From NCBI GenBank assembly GCA_031002005.1, contig JARYHS010008074.1, positions 279,559,930-279,623,929 of the forward strand: 64,000 nucleotides of DNA, in the 5' to 3' direction. Positions within the stretch are counted from its first letter, which is position 1. Each line of letters opens with the position of its first letter. Positions 35,170-45,914 of this stretch are shown here, piece by piece. The notes below the pieces were generated by a model. It was not told where the DNA came from. It was given only the letters and a program-made list of their open reading frames with translations, and made no database searches. The position numbers and the translations under genes were made by a program. The stretch is from Vandiemenella viatica (lineage: Eukaryota; Arthropoda; Insecta; Orthoptera; Morabidae).

Positions 35170-35435
35170 CGCACAAAGACGACCGCCCACATAAACGCTA
35201 GAGCAGGGGACACAGAGAGAGAACCAACTGCCATTAAAGTGAGTGTAATTGCTGAAACTACGTTTCCGCGAACATTAATTAAATGTTTCCTGCGCACAGA
35301 ACAGGAGTACGCCATTAACGAGAGCGCCTGGCGGCTCTGCCCGACGCGGCACCTGCAATTACTCTGTGTCTTACCTCCCACGCTGCAGCGCCCACGAATA
35401 CGTCTGACCGCGCCCTGACGACACTCCCTGCACGC
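35170..35435. other. GC-rich non-coding island F
   Basis: GC-rich block carrying AACATTAATTAAATG, GCAATTACTC and CACCTGCAATTAC next to CGACGCGGCACC. Open frames of 116 and 133 codons run through it on opposite strands without any motif; such paired frames come easily in CG-rich DNA. It is unique within the window. The mixture of homeodomain cores, an E-box (CACCTG) and CG-rich spacers makes it one of the better enhancer candidates. From 35435 to 37195 only an old tRNA-like scrap on the minus strand (about 35740-35825) might be present. Confidence 0.3.
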
Positions 35436-37194
35436 AAAACACAATCCGATACTCCGTTGTTTACGAGCTTCAGTACATCATTTTATCTCAAGTATCTAGA
35501 GCTGTTAGTTCTACTGGAATTGAAGTTACTTACAATAAAATCAGAAAAGAGAGTATCAAGTTCGGTACTCCAAATACAGAATTTAATAACTTTTTAATAT
35601 ATTTTATATAAATAAACAAAGAAAATTCATGTGATATTAGAAAATATTGTCATTTTTTCAAGCTTCTGCTGGTTCCTGCGGTTAACGAGGAATCTGAACC
35701 ACAAAGTCTCCTAAAGCGTTTCAAACAAGATTTGCAAGAGGAGATTTTCAGGACCATGATTTAAACCGGAGACGCAAAAAACTGAATGTGGACTCACTAT
35801 CCACCAAACTGCCCGACCGCTGATTTAATGAAATAAAATTCACTGTCAGGTGAAGGTTTTGTTTTATGGACTGCAAAAATTAAATTTTTTGGCAATAGAA
35901 AATGCGAACGCATCTTGCTCGAAATTATTTTCATTGAAAGTCAAAGGTACCAGTTTGAATTGTTTAAGTTTTTAAATCATAAAATTGTAAAATTAGATGG
36001 AGACCAATTTTTAACGTCTATGGGAGTTCATACCTGGCGAAATACATAACTGAACGAAATTGTCCCAAAACCACATTAATGTCATTTTGGAAAATATATC
36101 CAACGACACCACACTGATGGGGTAGTTAAAAATAAATTCCATGTCTACTTTTTCTTCTGGTGTGGGAAATTTGTTTTGACCATTGGGCCTGCAATCTGTT
36201 ATGTGATAAATCACTAGACTATACTTTAAGATAAGGAATGATGGACATGACGAAATTATAAGGCTTCTGATTCAGCCATTTCCACTAATGAACCCTAAAA
36301 ACGGTAAAGTTCGTGTCTCACACGCAGAACACAGGATTCAGTGACAAGTATAATATGATTATGTTAACTTCTGTTCGAGTTTCTATTTGAATGCACACAA
36401 ATTACAGAGTACATAATACTTCAACCATATCGCAATTTGCATTCAATCCCTAATGTTTCGTTACACCTATTTGTCAGATTTATAAGAACCCTACTACGAA
36501 ATTAAGTTTTCTGACAGTACAATAATATATAAATCTAAAATACTAGTAAACGCATCAAACCTAAATTCACTTTTCATTTAAAGTGATTATTAATTGGTAT
36601 CAGTTAAATGTCATCAAATTTTCCGGTCTTGTGAATAAAGATTAGAAAAGGCACACCAATCTTAACCCCTTTCGTTTACCTCTACCTCATGGAATGCGCA
36701 ACTGATAAAAATGTTTCAAACAAAATTTGACTGAATTTGTGAACGATACCAGAGTGTACAATGTTTACAGAAAATAAAATAAAATGATCCCTCTACTACA
36801 TGTATGGGATTGAATATTTGTCAACGGAATAATTTTGGAATCAAAACAACTCACTCTTCTGTGAAATTTCGTAAGAAACAATGCATAAGTTGTAGAATTA
36901 CGAAACTATAATTATGGAATTTTAAGGGTCCCGTTTTTTGACATTTTTCACGGAATTCTAAAAACTGGGAAAAGAAATCGACTACCTAGGTGAAGAATTC
37001 TCCTCCTTGTACCAAAATAGTAAAACAAAATTTATGACCGTTTAGCTTCTGCCACAATCTCCCGTTTCTTTCTACATATAAGTTACATATTGCGTCAAAA
37101 TATTTCCATTACCTATAGTCTCCTACAACGGAGTTATTGATCCTTATTTACAGGCTTGCACTTTGCTGTGAGAGTATAATATATCAACCTATGC

Positions 37195-37705
37195 TTATTC
37201 CCAATTCTTGTACCAGCCTTCTTTTGCCATCCACGAATTTCAGTTTTAAATTCATTCAGCTATTTGATAAATTAATCTCTAGGTAATTTATTCCAAACCA
37301 TAACCCTCTTACCTATGAAAGAAAATTTTCCCACACCGCTTATGCCTGAAAACGAGTGCCAGCTTGTCATGGTCATCTTTTCCCTTCCATGGACATCTCT
37401 TAATTTTTCTACCAATATCTTTTCCACGTCTCATCACCAAAATGCTCTTTGTTAAATTCCATGGCTCTCTTCACCATCCTACCTTTTGCCAATGACACCC
37501 ATTCCAGCTTCTTTATCACATCAGTAAGTGATCTTGATCTCGCATTGTAACTCCTGTATTTGATACTCAAAATGTGGATCCAAACTACATTACCATATTC
37601 AAGCAATCGAATGACCAAAGTTTTGTAACCCAATTCCCTAACTTCTTTGGTACATCACCTCATTACTCTCTCCAACAATTGAAGTGTTTTCAGAACCCCT
37701 GAATT
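37195..37705 (-). mobile_element. CR1-like LINE fragment (copy B), 3' part
   Basis: On the minus strand, ELGYKTLVI-type coding (MGYKTLVIRLLEYGNVVW, from 37633) and LTDVIKKLEWVSLAK match the C-terminal region of copy A at 28.8-29.0 kb, where the same region reads ELGYKTLVISLVEYGGVVW and LSDMIKDMDWESL. The 3' UTR-like part extends to about 37195. About 40 bases corresponding to the QRRAARLVCG region have been lost. Confidence 0.8.
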
Positions 37706-37739
37706 CTTTCCAATCGAGTTCAATATAAAACTCTATCTA

Positions 37740-40240
37740 TGTTGCCGTTAGACAGGAATCATGAAGTTGTACCTACCTATCTCTACTAATTACCTGCAAT
37801 ACAATTTCTTTCTATAATTTAATCATACGCTAAAGAAGGCCATTATTATAACCATATATTCTCTATACAATACTTTGAAAGCATACCATCCGATAAGTGA
37901 ACTGTATCGTTGTAACTGTTCTGTGATATACTGCTAATAAGTTACGCTACGTTTAAGAATGACCATCGTTACAAAAGCATGCAAGAATATTTGGATCAAT
38001 CTGCCCGTCTGCTGGAATGCCTCGATGCTCTGATATACTGGATTCGCAGCTATGACGTATCGGCTTAGGTATACTTGCCACCCTGAATACAATTTTTAGG
38101 TGGTTTTTCGAAGTCATGAATTCTTCTAATTAATAAAGTAACACATTAAAATGAAGTTTACACGGTTCAAAGATAGATGGTTATACTTATTGTCTCTTAA
38201 TATGTTTAATCGTGCTTAATGACCTCCAGAGTATTGATAGGTAGTGAACAACATTTTTTTAAGAAAAAGAATTGCTTCTAGACCACATCACTATTAAATG
38301 TTCCTACAGTAATTTCAAATTACTGATACATTCATAAAATAGTTGTTTATACACTTACGCCTTTACAAACTGTAACAACAGCAGTATTCTCGATTATTTC
38401 CATATGTCTCATTAGAAAATCGTATGAATTCTCAAATTAGTGGATGATTTCAGACATCATTTAGTCCACCACTTAGATGTGCAATTTAAAAATTACTGTA
38501 AATCTAATCAATAATGCCAGAATTATCATGATCACAAGAACCAACCACACTATCGCATTGACATACTCAATCTTAACTCAGCCGCGGAATACATGAAGTT
38601 GCTTCAGGGAAAACTTTAAAAGTAAAGAATAGTTAAAACAAAAAATATACAATTTAAAATTTCTGTCCTGCAAGGTAATGATTCCTGGTTTGATGTTAAG
38701 TTATTGCTGTGCAGTCTACTGAAGAAAGGTAGTAACAGAATTACTCAGTAACATGCCTGTTCACAGCTTACCCATCATCAGTTATGGCAGATCAATAATA
38801 ACAGATTTCTATTAAAAAAAAACAATTATTCTTAAAATTTAGTTCTACCTAGAAGGACAACTAGACAATTACACCCACACTAAAATTAAGAATAGATATT
38901 CTAAATCAAATTTTAGATTTACAGTATATAAGTAATAAATCTATATTAAAATATCGTTAATCAAACGAGATAATAATTCATTATAAATCAACCACTTCAC
39001 AGCAAAGGTTTGTCCTTTCTTGTACGTTATAACCAACTCTTATGCGTTATAGGCCTTATGAGGAACTAAACTCTATACAAACAAAATACAAGCACATTTA
39101 TACTCTCGAAAAATATTCCAAAGATGGAAAAAAAACTGATAAATAAAGTTGATTGTGAAGTCTCGATCACAAATCGGGTTGTTTTAATAGGTAAAATACC
39201 ACGAGATTCTCTGATTCCAGAACTTAACTAGCACTTCTTTAGTGATCATTGAACATTGAAAATAATAAGTCATGTAAACCTAGTTTAAATTTTAATATTC
39301 ACAGTTTCATAATAAAAGTAATACTATTAAAATTTCACCTATAGATTGTATCGTTATAGTTAAATTTAATATAATATTTTTAAAAACGTCTATTGTTGAA
39401 TCACTACAACCAGCACTAACTTTGCTGACACTTCAACAACTGCTAATTACAAATTAACTTGATTATTAATTCAAATTACATTATGATCAAATAATCACAC
39501 CTATAATATATTGTATTTACATAAAATAAATTAAGAAAAAACTGTCGGAATTAAGATTAAAGCATAAGAAGCTATATGGAAATATAAAAAAATGAAAAAC
39601 CGTACGAACCACTGCATAAAAATTATAAATGGAATTGGATTATATTTTTTTACGGGGGTATTATAATTTAATATTGGAAAAATCTTCATTATTCATCTCG
39701 AATGAAATTTCTGATCTATTATTGCTTTTATTGCTTCAAGATAATTTGTCTCGCATTATGTTAAACTTCCACAAACAATTTAAACATATGATCATTAACG
39801 TTTTTCAAAAACAGTTATCATCCATTGTGTTCTTGAGCATCGAAAGTAAAGTGAATTAACTTATCTAGAGAGAATGATCCTAAAACACTGGGCTCTCCTG
39901 TTTTGAAGATTCATAACACAGATTATAATTATCCTTACAGAACCGTGCCTGAGTTACACACGCTCGGGCAAATAGAGAGCGACAAAAAATAGCTGTGAAT
40001 TACATACAAAATTAATAATGAATGAGGGGCCATAAGAAAGTTGTCGAGGAATGTTAGTTACATAGAAACTCTGTAATCCATATGCTCAATAGTATTACTG
40101 TATCTTTTACCAAAAGCAATAGTTTGTGCAACATTTGTCGGGACAGTATTTTGCACCTATGTTACTTAATGATAACTTCCTCTTCTTATATAATTTAGTA
40201 ATAGTAGTATAGAAATATTGTATTATTATATTTTTAAAAT
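37740..40240. other. AT-rich unassigned DNA
   Basis: About 2.5 kb of AT-rich sequence in which I see no coding motif, no inverted or direct repeat of note and no match to the other repeats. A 76-codon frame at 39629-39859 is low-complexity and not convincing. Confidence 0.5.
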
Positions 40241-40245
40241 AAGAA

Positions 40246-41015
40246 GTAGTAACGTATCTTAAAGCTGACATACATAGCCATAATACTAGGAATAAATATA
40301 ATATTCACAAGGATTACAAATCACTGTCAATTGTACAGAAAGGGTTAACATTTACTGGAGCTTCCTTATTCAATGTCTTACCAACAGAAATTAAATGTTA
40401 TCTACAAAAACCCAACTACTTTAAGTCCAAACTGAAAGAGTTTCTGCTTCAGAATCCATTTTACTCTGTGAAAGAATTTTCTTCTTAGAATTTGGTAACT
40501 AAGAATGACTGATAAAATAGTATATATGGTGTATGGAAGGGGAAGGTGACAAAGTTGTCCACAATTACTAAAATTATATATGGTTTTTCTTTATGTTGAA
40601 ACTTTTGACAAATGAAGTAATTATACTGTTTACAAAATTTCACTCATATATAGTAACTAACATGGGATAGCATGCACTCAAAAACTGCTGTAAAAAATTA
40701 TGATACTAACAGGTTTTTAAGTAACTGACTGCTTATGAGTTGTGGTAACTGGTTGGTAAGAAAATAACTGGTTGTTAGATGCCGGTAACAAGTTTATACA
40801 CTGTTCCACATAATAAGTATTAACTAACTCGGGATTGTATTTGTAGATTACAGGAAATATTGGTTATACTAATGGGTCGTAACTAACTTCTTGTCAATAT
40901 ATAATATTATCAATTATATAGTAATATTGACATTACTAATAAGTGTAAGTACTGTCCCACATCCCCGAGATTATTCTCACATGGGATCAAAGTGAACATA
41001 TCTATCTATCTAACG
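40246..41015 (+). mobile_element. Non-LTR retrotransposon C-terminus plus 3' UTR
   Basis: From 40258 one frame reads LKADIHSHNTRNKYNIHKDY, then LTFTGASLFNVLPTEIK, FKSKLKEFLLQNPFYSVKEF and a stop near 40488. NTRNK...G..LFN.LP.EIK...F...LK.FL....FYS..EF is a common C-terminal end of arthropod reverse-transcriptase genes. The frame is open for about 77 codons with no stop. The AT-rich DNA after it ends at CATCCCCGAGATTATTC and an (ATCT)n tail near 41005, as a LINE 3' UTR would. The RT core is absent, so the copy is 5'-truncated. Confidence 0.75.
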
Positions 41016-41989
41016 TAGATTCTCAGTCATGTGTATCGCAGTAATGCTCTTTCATTCTGGCAGCAATACAATGAAATGTTCCACTTTAGCAGCGGTTATC
41101 AATACGCGCCAAACAAATTGATATTTTCGCTTTGTGCATAGCTGAGTAGCTTAATCTTAATAAGGAGAAATCCCATGATAATCCAATAAGGGATTACTAA
41201 AATTTCAATTTGAATTAGACGTAATCGTATTAGGGGACAGCGGAGTGGGAGATAACAGCCTAAACAATTTTGTTATTCAAATTTTTTGCTACAGACCAGC
41301 ACGTGCCAGGCGCGCAGTCAACACGGAAACTTGTGACTAGTTATTTTGTTTCAGCCAGTTAACTATAACAGTGTTTAAGGGCCACCTATAATTAATTGTT
41401 TCACAACGTCACTGTTTGGGAGTTTTGTAATTTTGCAGTTATTTATATTCTGAAAATGAAAAACATCTGCCGTTTCCAAAACATTTCGATCTCTCCTTTT
41501 CTTTGGGACTTGACGAAATTTTGTAAAAAAAACAACTAAATTTTCAGTAGACTAGTGGTGTACTAGAATTAAAATGAGCACGCAGAAATTCTCCATGTCA
41601 GGAACACGAAGAATGAGACAATAATCACATGCATACCGCATATACAGGGTCCATTGTGTCATGTGCCCACTGAATAACATAATACTCATCCGTCTCATCC
41701 AGTTACCAAATTATTTACCACTGACTTCACTCCGCCTATCACGCATTAGAACCTAAAAAAGCCTCGGTTAAATGGCAAATGTGGAAGGCTTATTTACGCC
41801 TCTCATATCTTTTCACCATAATATCCAACATGTTGCTTAAATATTTGTATACAAAAGCAGTGTCCATAGAAGTGGTGCATTCTCTATAACTGCTTTGAGA
41901 ATATTGTATGTAATACTGTACGGCTCATTTTGTTGTGCTTTGTTTCCGTACAGGATAATGCTGCTTGTGTGTTGTGTGTTTTATTCAGT

Positions 41990-42270
41990 TGCTCGACTTT
42001 GATCTGAGTCAAACCCACAAGGGGGATGCCTCCAATTGTATAATTCAGATTCAATTCACTCTGTGTGTAATAAAACCTCATGGCCAGAGGTGTAATGTGG
42101 CAAAGCAGTAACATGCGCTTCTTCACTGTTGTCGAGAAAATTGGCATTGGAATACTCCGCTGTGTTCAATTTCTCTCTACGTTACTGACATTTAAAGAGG
42201 TGCACTGGGCAGCGAGCAAGCTCATAAGCCCACCGTAGCTGGATCGAATGTCGCTGCAGTCATATCTATA
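41990..42270 (+). repeat. Dispersed repeat R2, copy 1, ending in a tRNA-like module
   Basis: Matches the reverse complement of 45604-45850. Shared blocks: GGCCAGAGGTGTAATGTGGCA / GGCCATAGGTATTATGTGGCA, then GTCGAGAAA, and the tRNA-like GGGCAGCGAGCAAG..GGATCGAAT..CGCTGC at 42208-42256. The A-box-to-B-box direction points away from the conserved body, opposite to a normal SINE. The family is unknown to me. Confidence 0.65.
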
Positions 42271-43193
42271 CTATTTTATATCTGTAAGCAAGCTGCGTAT
42301 GTCTCTTTACTGGAACGGTTATCGCGCAATAAGTACGGCAGCAATTTGGATGTGGTTTTCAAGTTTTAGAGCTACTGGTGCCAGTCAAAATCTGGGAAAA
42401 TAGCTAATGACTTATATGTACCATGGGAACAATTAAAAACCTTTCTATTTGGAATATTGTGGACTGCCGATCATTATGCACTTCCGACGCGCAGTCCTTT
42501 CACAAAAATATGATAAAACTTAGAATTACTTTTTATGTTTTACTTTTTTTATTTAATTTTCTGGACCGCAGTGCTTGAAAATAAACGGAATACGTGAATC
42601 AACCATAATAAGTCTTGACTTGCATCGCTACAGGTCAGTTTCCTTTCGAAATGCCTTGGATTACTAATGTTTGAGTCATAGATTGTCTCTGGTAGACAGA
42701 TAAGCAGTTTGTCTCTGGAACAATATGTCTTTCTGATCGCTGAACACCGTACAATAAGCGACGGTTAATAAGCCAATACATCTTCCTTTACATATCATTA
42801 TGGATACGAAATTCCGTTTACTTCTCGAAGAAAGATTCCTGAAAAACAGCTACCATAAATATCAATAACAATACATACTTCTTTCATAATGACTTGTGCA
42901 GAATTGCCCATGTTTCGATACACTTTATTCGATTAATATATATTGTGGCTATAATGTGCAAATATTCTTCAGTCATGTTGCCCAAGGAACGTTTTCACAA
43001 ATTTCGGCTCCTATTCAAACCACGGCCAATAAAATAAACTATTCTTTCTATTAAATAAGTCTCATAAACCTGATTTAGCAAATTTTATTGCCAAACATGT
43101 TATTGAGTTAGTGACGATAGCAACATTGAACCAATTAAATTGCATCCTAAAACCTTATGCTACACCGCGTAAAGAATAATAAAACTAAATCCA

Positions 43194-43886
43194 TTATGCC
43201 TTATGCTCTAACAAAGCAAGTGAATTGTCATTCTGGTCCAGGCTACATTTCAACCTAACCATAAATTTGGCTAATGATTCCTTTCGTAAATCACAGCTTC
43301 TGTCACATTCACTTCAATACATTCACTGTATCGAGATCGATTCTTGAAACATTTAAATTTCTTGGAATTACTTACATGCAGGTGAAATAACGACATAAGT
43401 AACTGAAAATGAAGGAAATTAAAAATAATTACTAACATGTAATACCGTGTAAGATTAGTTTTAATCCGCGTAAATTTCTATTTCAAATCAGAAATAATTG
43501 ATCGAATCAACATACCGTCAAAATAAAGCCAATCAGAAAACTAATCAGAAAGAAAATATGCTGTTATGCCTTATGCTCTAACAAAACGAATGAATTTTCA
43601 TTCTGGTCCAGGCTGCATTTAAACCTAACCACAAATTTGGCTAATGATTCTTTTCGTAAATCATAGCTTCTGTCACTTCCGCACTAATACATTCGCTGTT
43701 TCTGGATAGATTCTTGAAACTTTGGAATTATTTACATGCGGGTGAAATAACGACATTAGCAATTTGGTGTCTCTGAAAATGAAGGAAATTAAAAATAATT
43801 CTTAACGCGTAAGATTAGTTTAAGTATGCGCTATTTTAAAGCAGAAATAATTGATCCAATCAACATATCGCCAAAATAAAACCAAT
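43194..43886 (+). repeat. Tandem duplication, 370-bp period
   Basis: Two direct copies, 43194-43533 and 43564-43886. Both begin with TTATGCCTTATGCTCTAACA and share CATTCTGGTCCAGGCT, TTTGGCTAATGATTC, GATTCTTGAAAC, GGTGAAATAACGACAT and GAAATAATTGATC. They differ by many substitutions and indels, so the duplication is old. No coding is apparent. Confidence 0.9.
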
Positions 43887-43942
43887 ATCCATTCACAAAA
43901 AAGATGCTGTATTATTATTAATAAAGAAAACTGCTATATATA

Positions 43943-45250
43943 CGAGGGTGAGTCAAATGAAAACCTTAAATATTTTTCAAATATTATTTATTGTGCAGAA
44001 GTGGTACGAAGCTGTATCACTTTTCAACATAATCTCCACCACGCTCAATGCAATTCCTCCAGCGCTTACAAAGTGCATAAATTCCTTTAGAAAAAAATTC
44101 TTTTGGTAGTCCGCGCAACTACTCATGTACCGCGTGACATACCTCTTCATCAGAAAGGAACTTCTTTCCTCCCATTGCTTCTTTGAGTGGTCCAAACATA
44201 TGGAAATCACTTGGGGCAAGGTCTGGTGAGTATGGTGGATGAGGAAGACAATCAAAATGCAGGTCTTTGATTGTTGCAACTGTTATACGGGAAGTGCGAG
44301 GTCTTGCATTGTCATGTTGCAAAAGGACACCTCATGACAGCAATCTACGTCGCTTTGATTTGATTGCAGGCCGAAGATGATTTTTTAGGAGATCTGTGTA
44401 TGATGCACTGGTGACAGTGGTCCCTCTAGGCATGTAATGCTCCAAAATGTCGCCTTTTTCGTCCCAAAAGAGAGTCAGCATAACCTTCCCTGCTGATGGT
44501 TCTGTTCGAAACTTCTTTGGTTTTGGTGATGAGAAATGGCGCCATTCCTTGCTCGCTCTCTTCGTTTCCGGTTGGTGGAAGTGAACCCAGGTTTCGTCCC
44601 CAGTAAAGATTCTTGCAAGGAAGCCATCATCTTCTCGTTCAAAGCGCCGAAGAAGTTCTTCACAAGCATCAACACGTCGTTCTCTCATTTCAGGAGTCAG
44701 CTGCCGTGGCACCCATTTTGCACACTTTGTGAAACTGGAGCACATGATGCACAATTTGGTGTGCTGAACCATGACTAATCTTTAAACATGCTGCAATGTC
44801 ATTCAGTGTCACTCGGCGGTTTTTCATCACTATGGCTTCAACTGCTGCAATGTTCTGTGGAGCCACAACTCGTTGTGCCTGACCTGGACGAGGAGCATCT
44901 TCCACTGAAGTCACACCATTTGCGAACTTCCTACTCCATTCGTAGACTTGCTGCAGTGACAAACATGCATCACCGTACTGAACCTTCATTCTTCGATGAA
45001 TTTCAATAGGTTTCACACCTTCACTACTCAAAAACCGAATAACAGAACGCTTTTCTTCTCTGGTGCAAGTGGGATGGTGGGACAGCCATCTTTATACTGA
45101 TACTGCGACGGTATTTGTGCATCTGCACTATGCTTCCACCTACAGGCCATTCTGCACGCTGCTTGTAGCACGTTTACCAACTTACAGGATAACGACGCGA
45201 AATTTCGATTATTTATTACAAATTTAAGGTTTACATTGGACTCACCCCCG
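43943..45250. mobile_element. mariner transposon, full length (1308 bp)
   Basis: Ends are CGAGGGTGAGTCAAATGAAA (left) and, as reverse complement, CGGGGGTGAGTCCAATGTAA (right), both followed by ACCTTAAAT: about 28-bp inverted repeats with four mismatches. TA flanks both (43941-43942 and 45251-45252). Size, ends and the DD34D transposase on the minus strand define a mariner. It lies just after the 370-bp tandem duplication and between the two R2 copies. Confidence 0.95.
44017..45150 (-). pseudogene. mariner transposase, inactivated
   Basis: The likely original start is the ATG at 45148-45150 (MACRWKHSADAQ). A frameshift near 45040 leads into EGVKPIEIHRRM and QQVYEWSRKF (HTH domain), then HGSAHQIV. 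A second shift near 44730 leads into KWVPRQLTPEMRERR and IFTGDETWVHFHQPE (first Asp). An in-frame TGA at 44332-44334 follows, then LLQHDNARPRT (second Asp) and HPPYSPDLAPSDFHMF, with 34 residues between the second and third Asp: the DD34D triad is intact. A TAG at 44119-44121 replaces a Trp, and the frame ends at 44017. Two shifts and two stops make the protein inactive, though the homology is so clear that the copy is not ancient. Confidence 0.95.
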
Positions 45251-45603
45251 TATCTCTAAATAAAATTACGGCACCACTGTTATCGTGAAATTCTCCTTAT
45301 CCGAATTCAAAAATAAGATATTTTTATCTAAGTTAAATATTACAGAAATAATATCTTTGGTTACGTCCACAGCTACATTCTCACCAAACCTTATGCTTAG
45401 CTATGTAATCCCAGCCAAAGTTTACACATAAAATCCCAGCAATGGTTTACACTTAGTGCTTATAATTTCAGCTGTGTTAATTTTATATATATAATATATA
45501 TATATTTACAATGAATGGCATTCAAAACACATATTCATACATAATTGGTGAAACTGATTGCCAGGAACTATCTGTATACACATTTGAGTAAATAAAATTT
45601 GCC

Positions 45604-45900
45604 CGCAGCGAGATTCGATCCGGCGGCGACGGGTTTGTGAGGCAGACTTCTTGCTCGCTGCCCCGTGCGCCCCTTATAATCTCCCTAACGTGGAAAGTAT
45701 TTCAACGCAACGGAATATGTTATTGCCGAATTTCTCGACAAAGTCGAAGAAGCACATGTCATTGCTTTGCCACATAATACCTATGGCCACTGGTTTATAT
45801 TGCACACAATATGTTTACACTCTGAATTTTACAACTGGCGACCTCCTCTTGCAAGATTTTTTTGCTTCCTCACACATAAAGCGGCGTACCTTTGGCTCGT
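45604..45900 (-). repeat. Dispersed repeat R2, copy 2 (inverted relative to copy 1)
   Basis: The tRNA-like module at 45604-45675, read on the minus strand, has GGCAGCGAGCAAGAAG and GGATCGAATCTCGCTGCGGG. The body upstream of it matches copy 1. In translation the two copies show similar peptides (NFSTKSKKHMSLLCHI here, IFSTTVKKRMLLLCHI in copy 1), in the antisense direction relative to the tRNA-like part. That may mean a small coding past or simply shared descent. Confidence 0.65.
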
Positions 45901-45914
45901 ACTCCCGTTAGTGC

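Noticed and set aside
35043..35444. Protein gene from the 133-codon minus-strand frame in island F
   Set aside because: An equally long frame runs on the opposite strand; no domain, signal or splice context supports either.
45480..45510. (TA)n run as a promoter or origin
   Set aside because: A short simple-sequence repeat without further structure.
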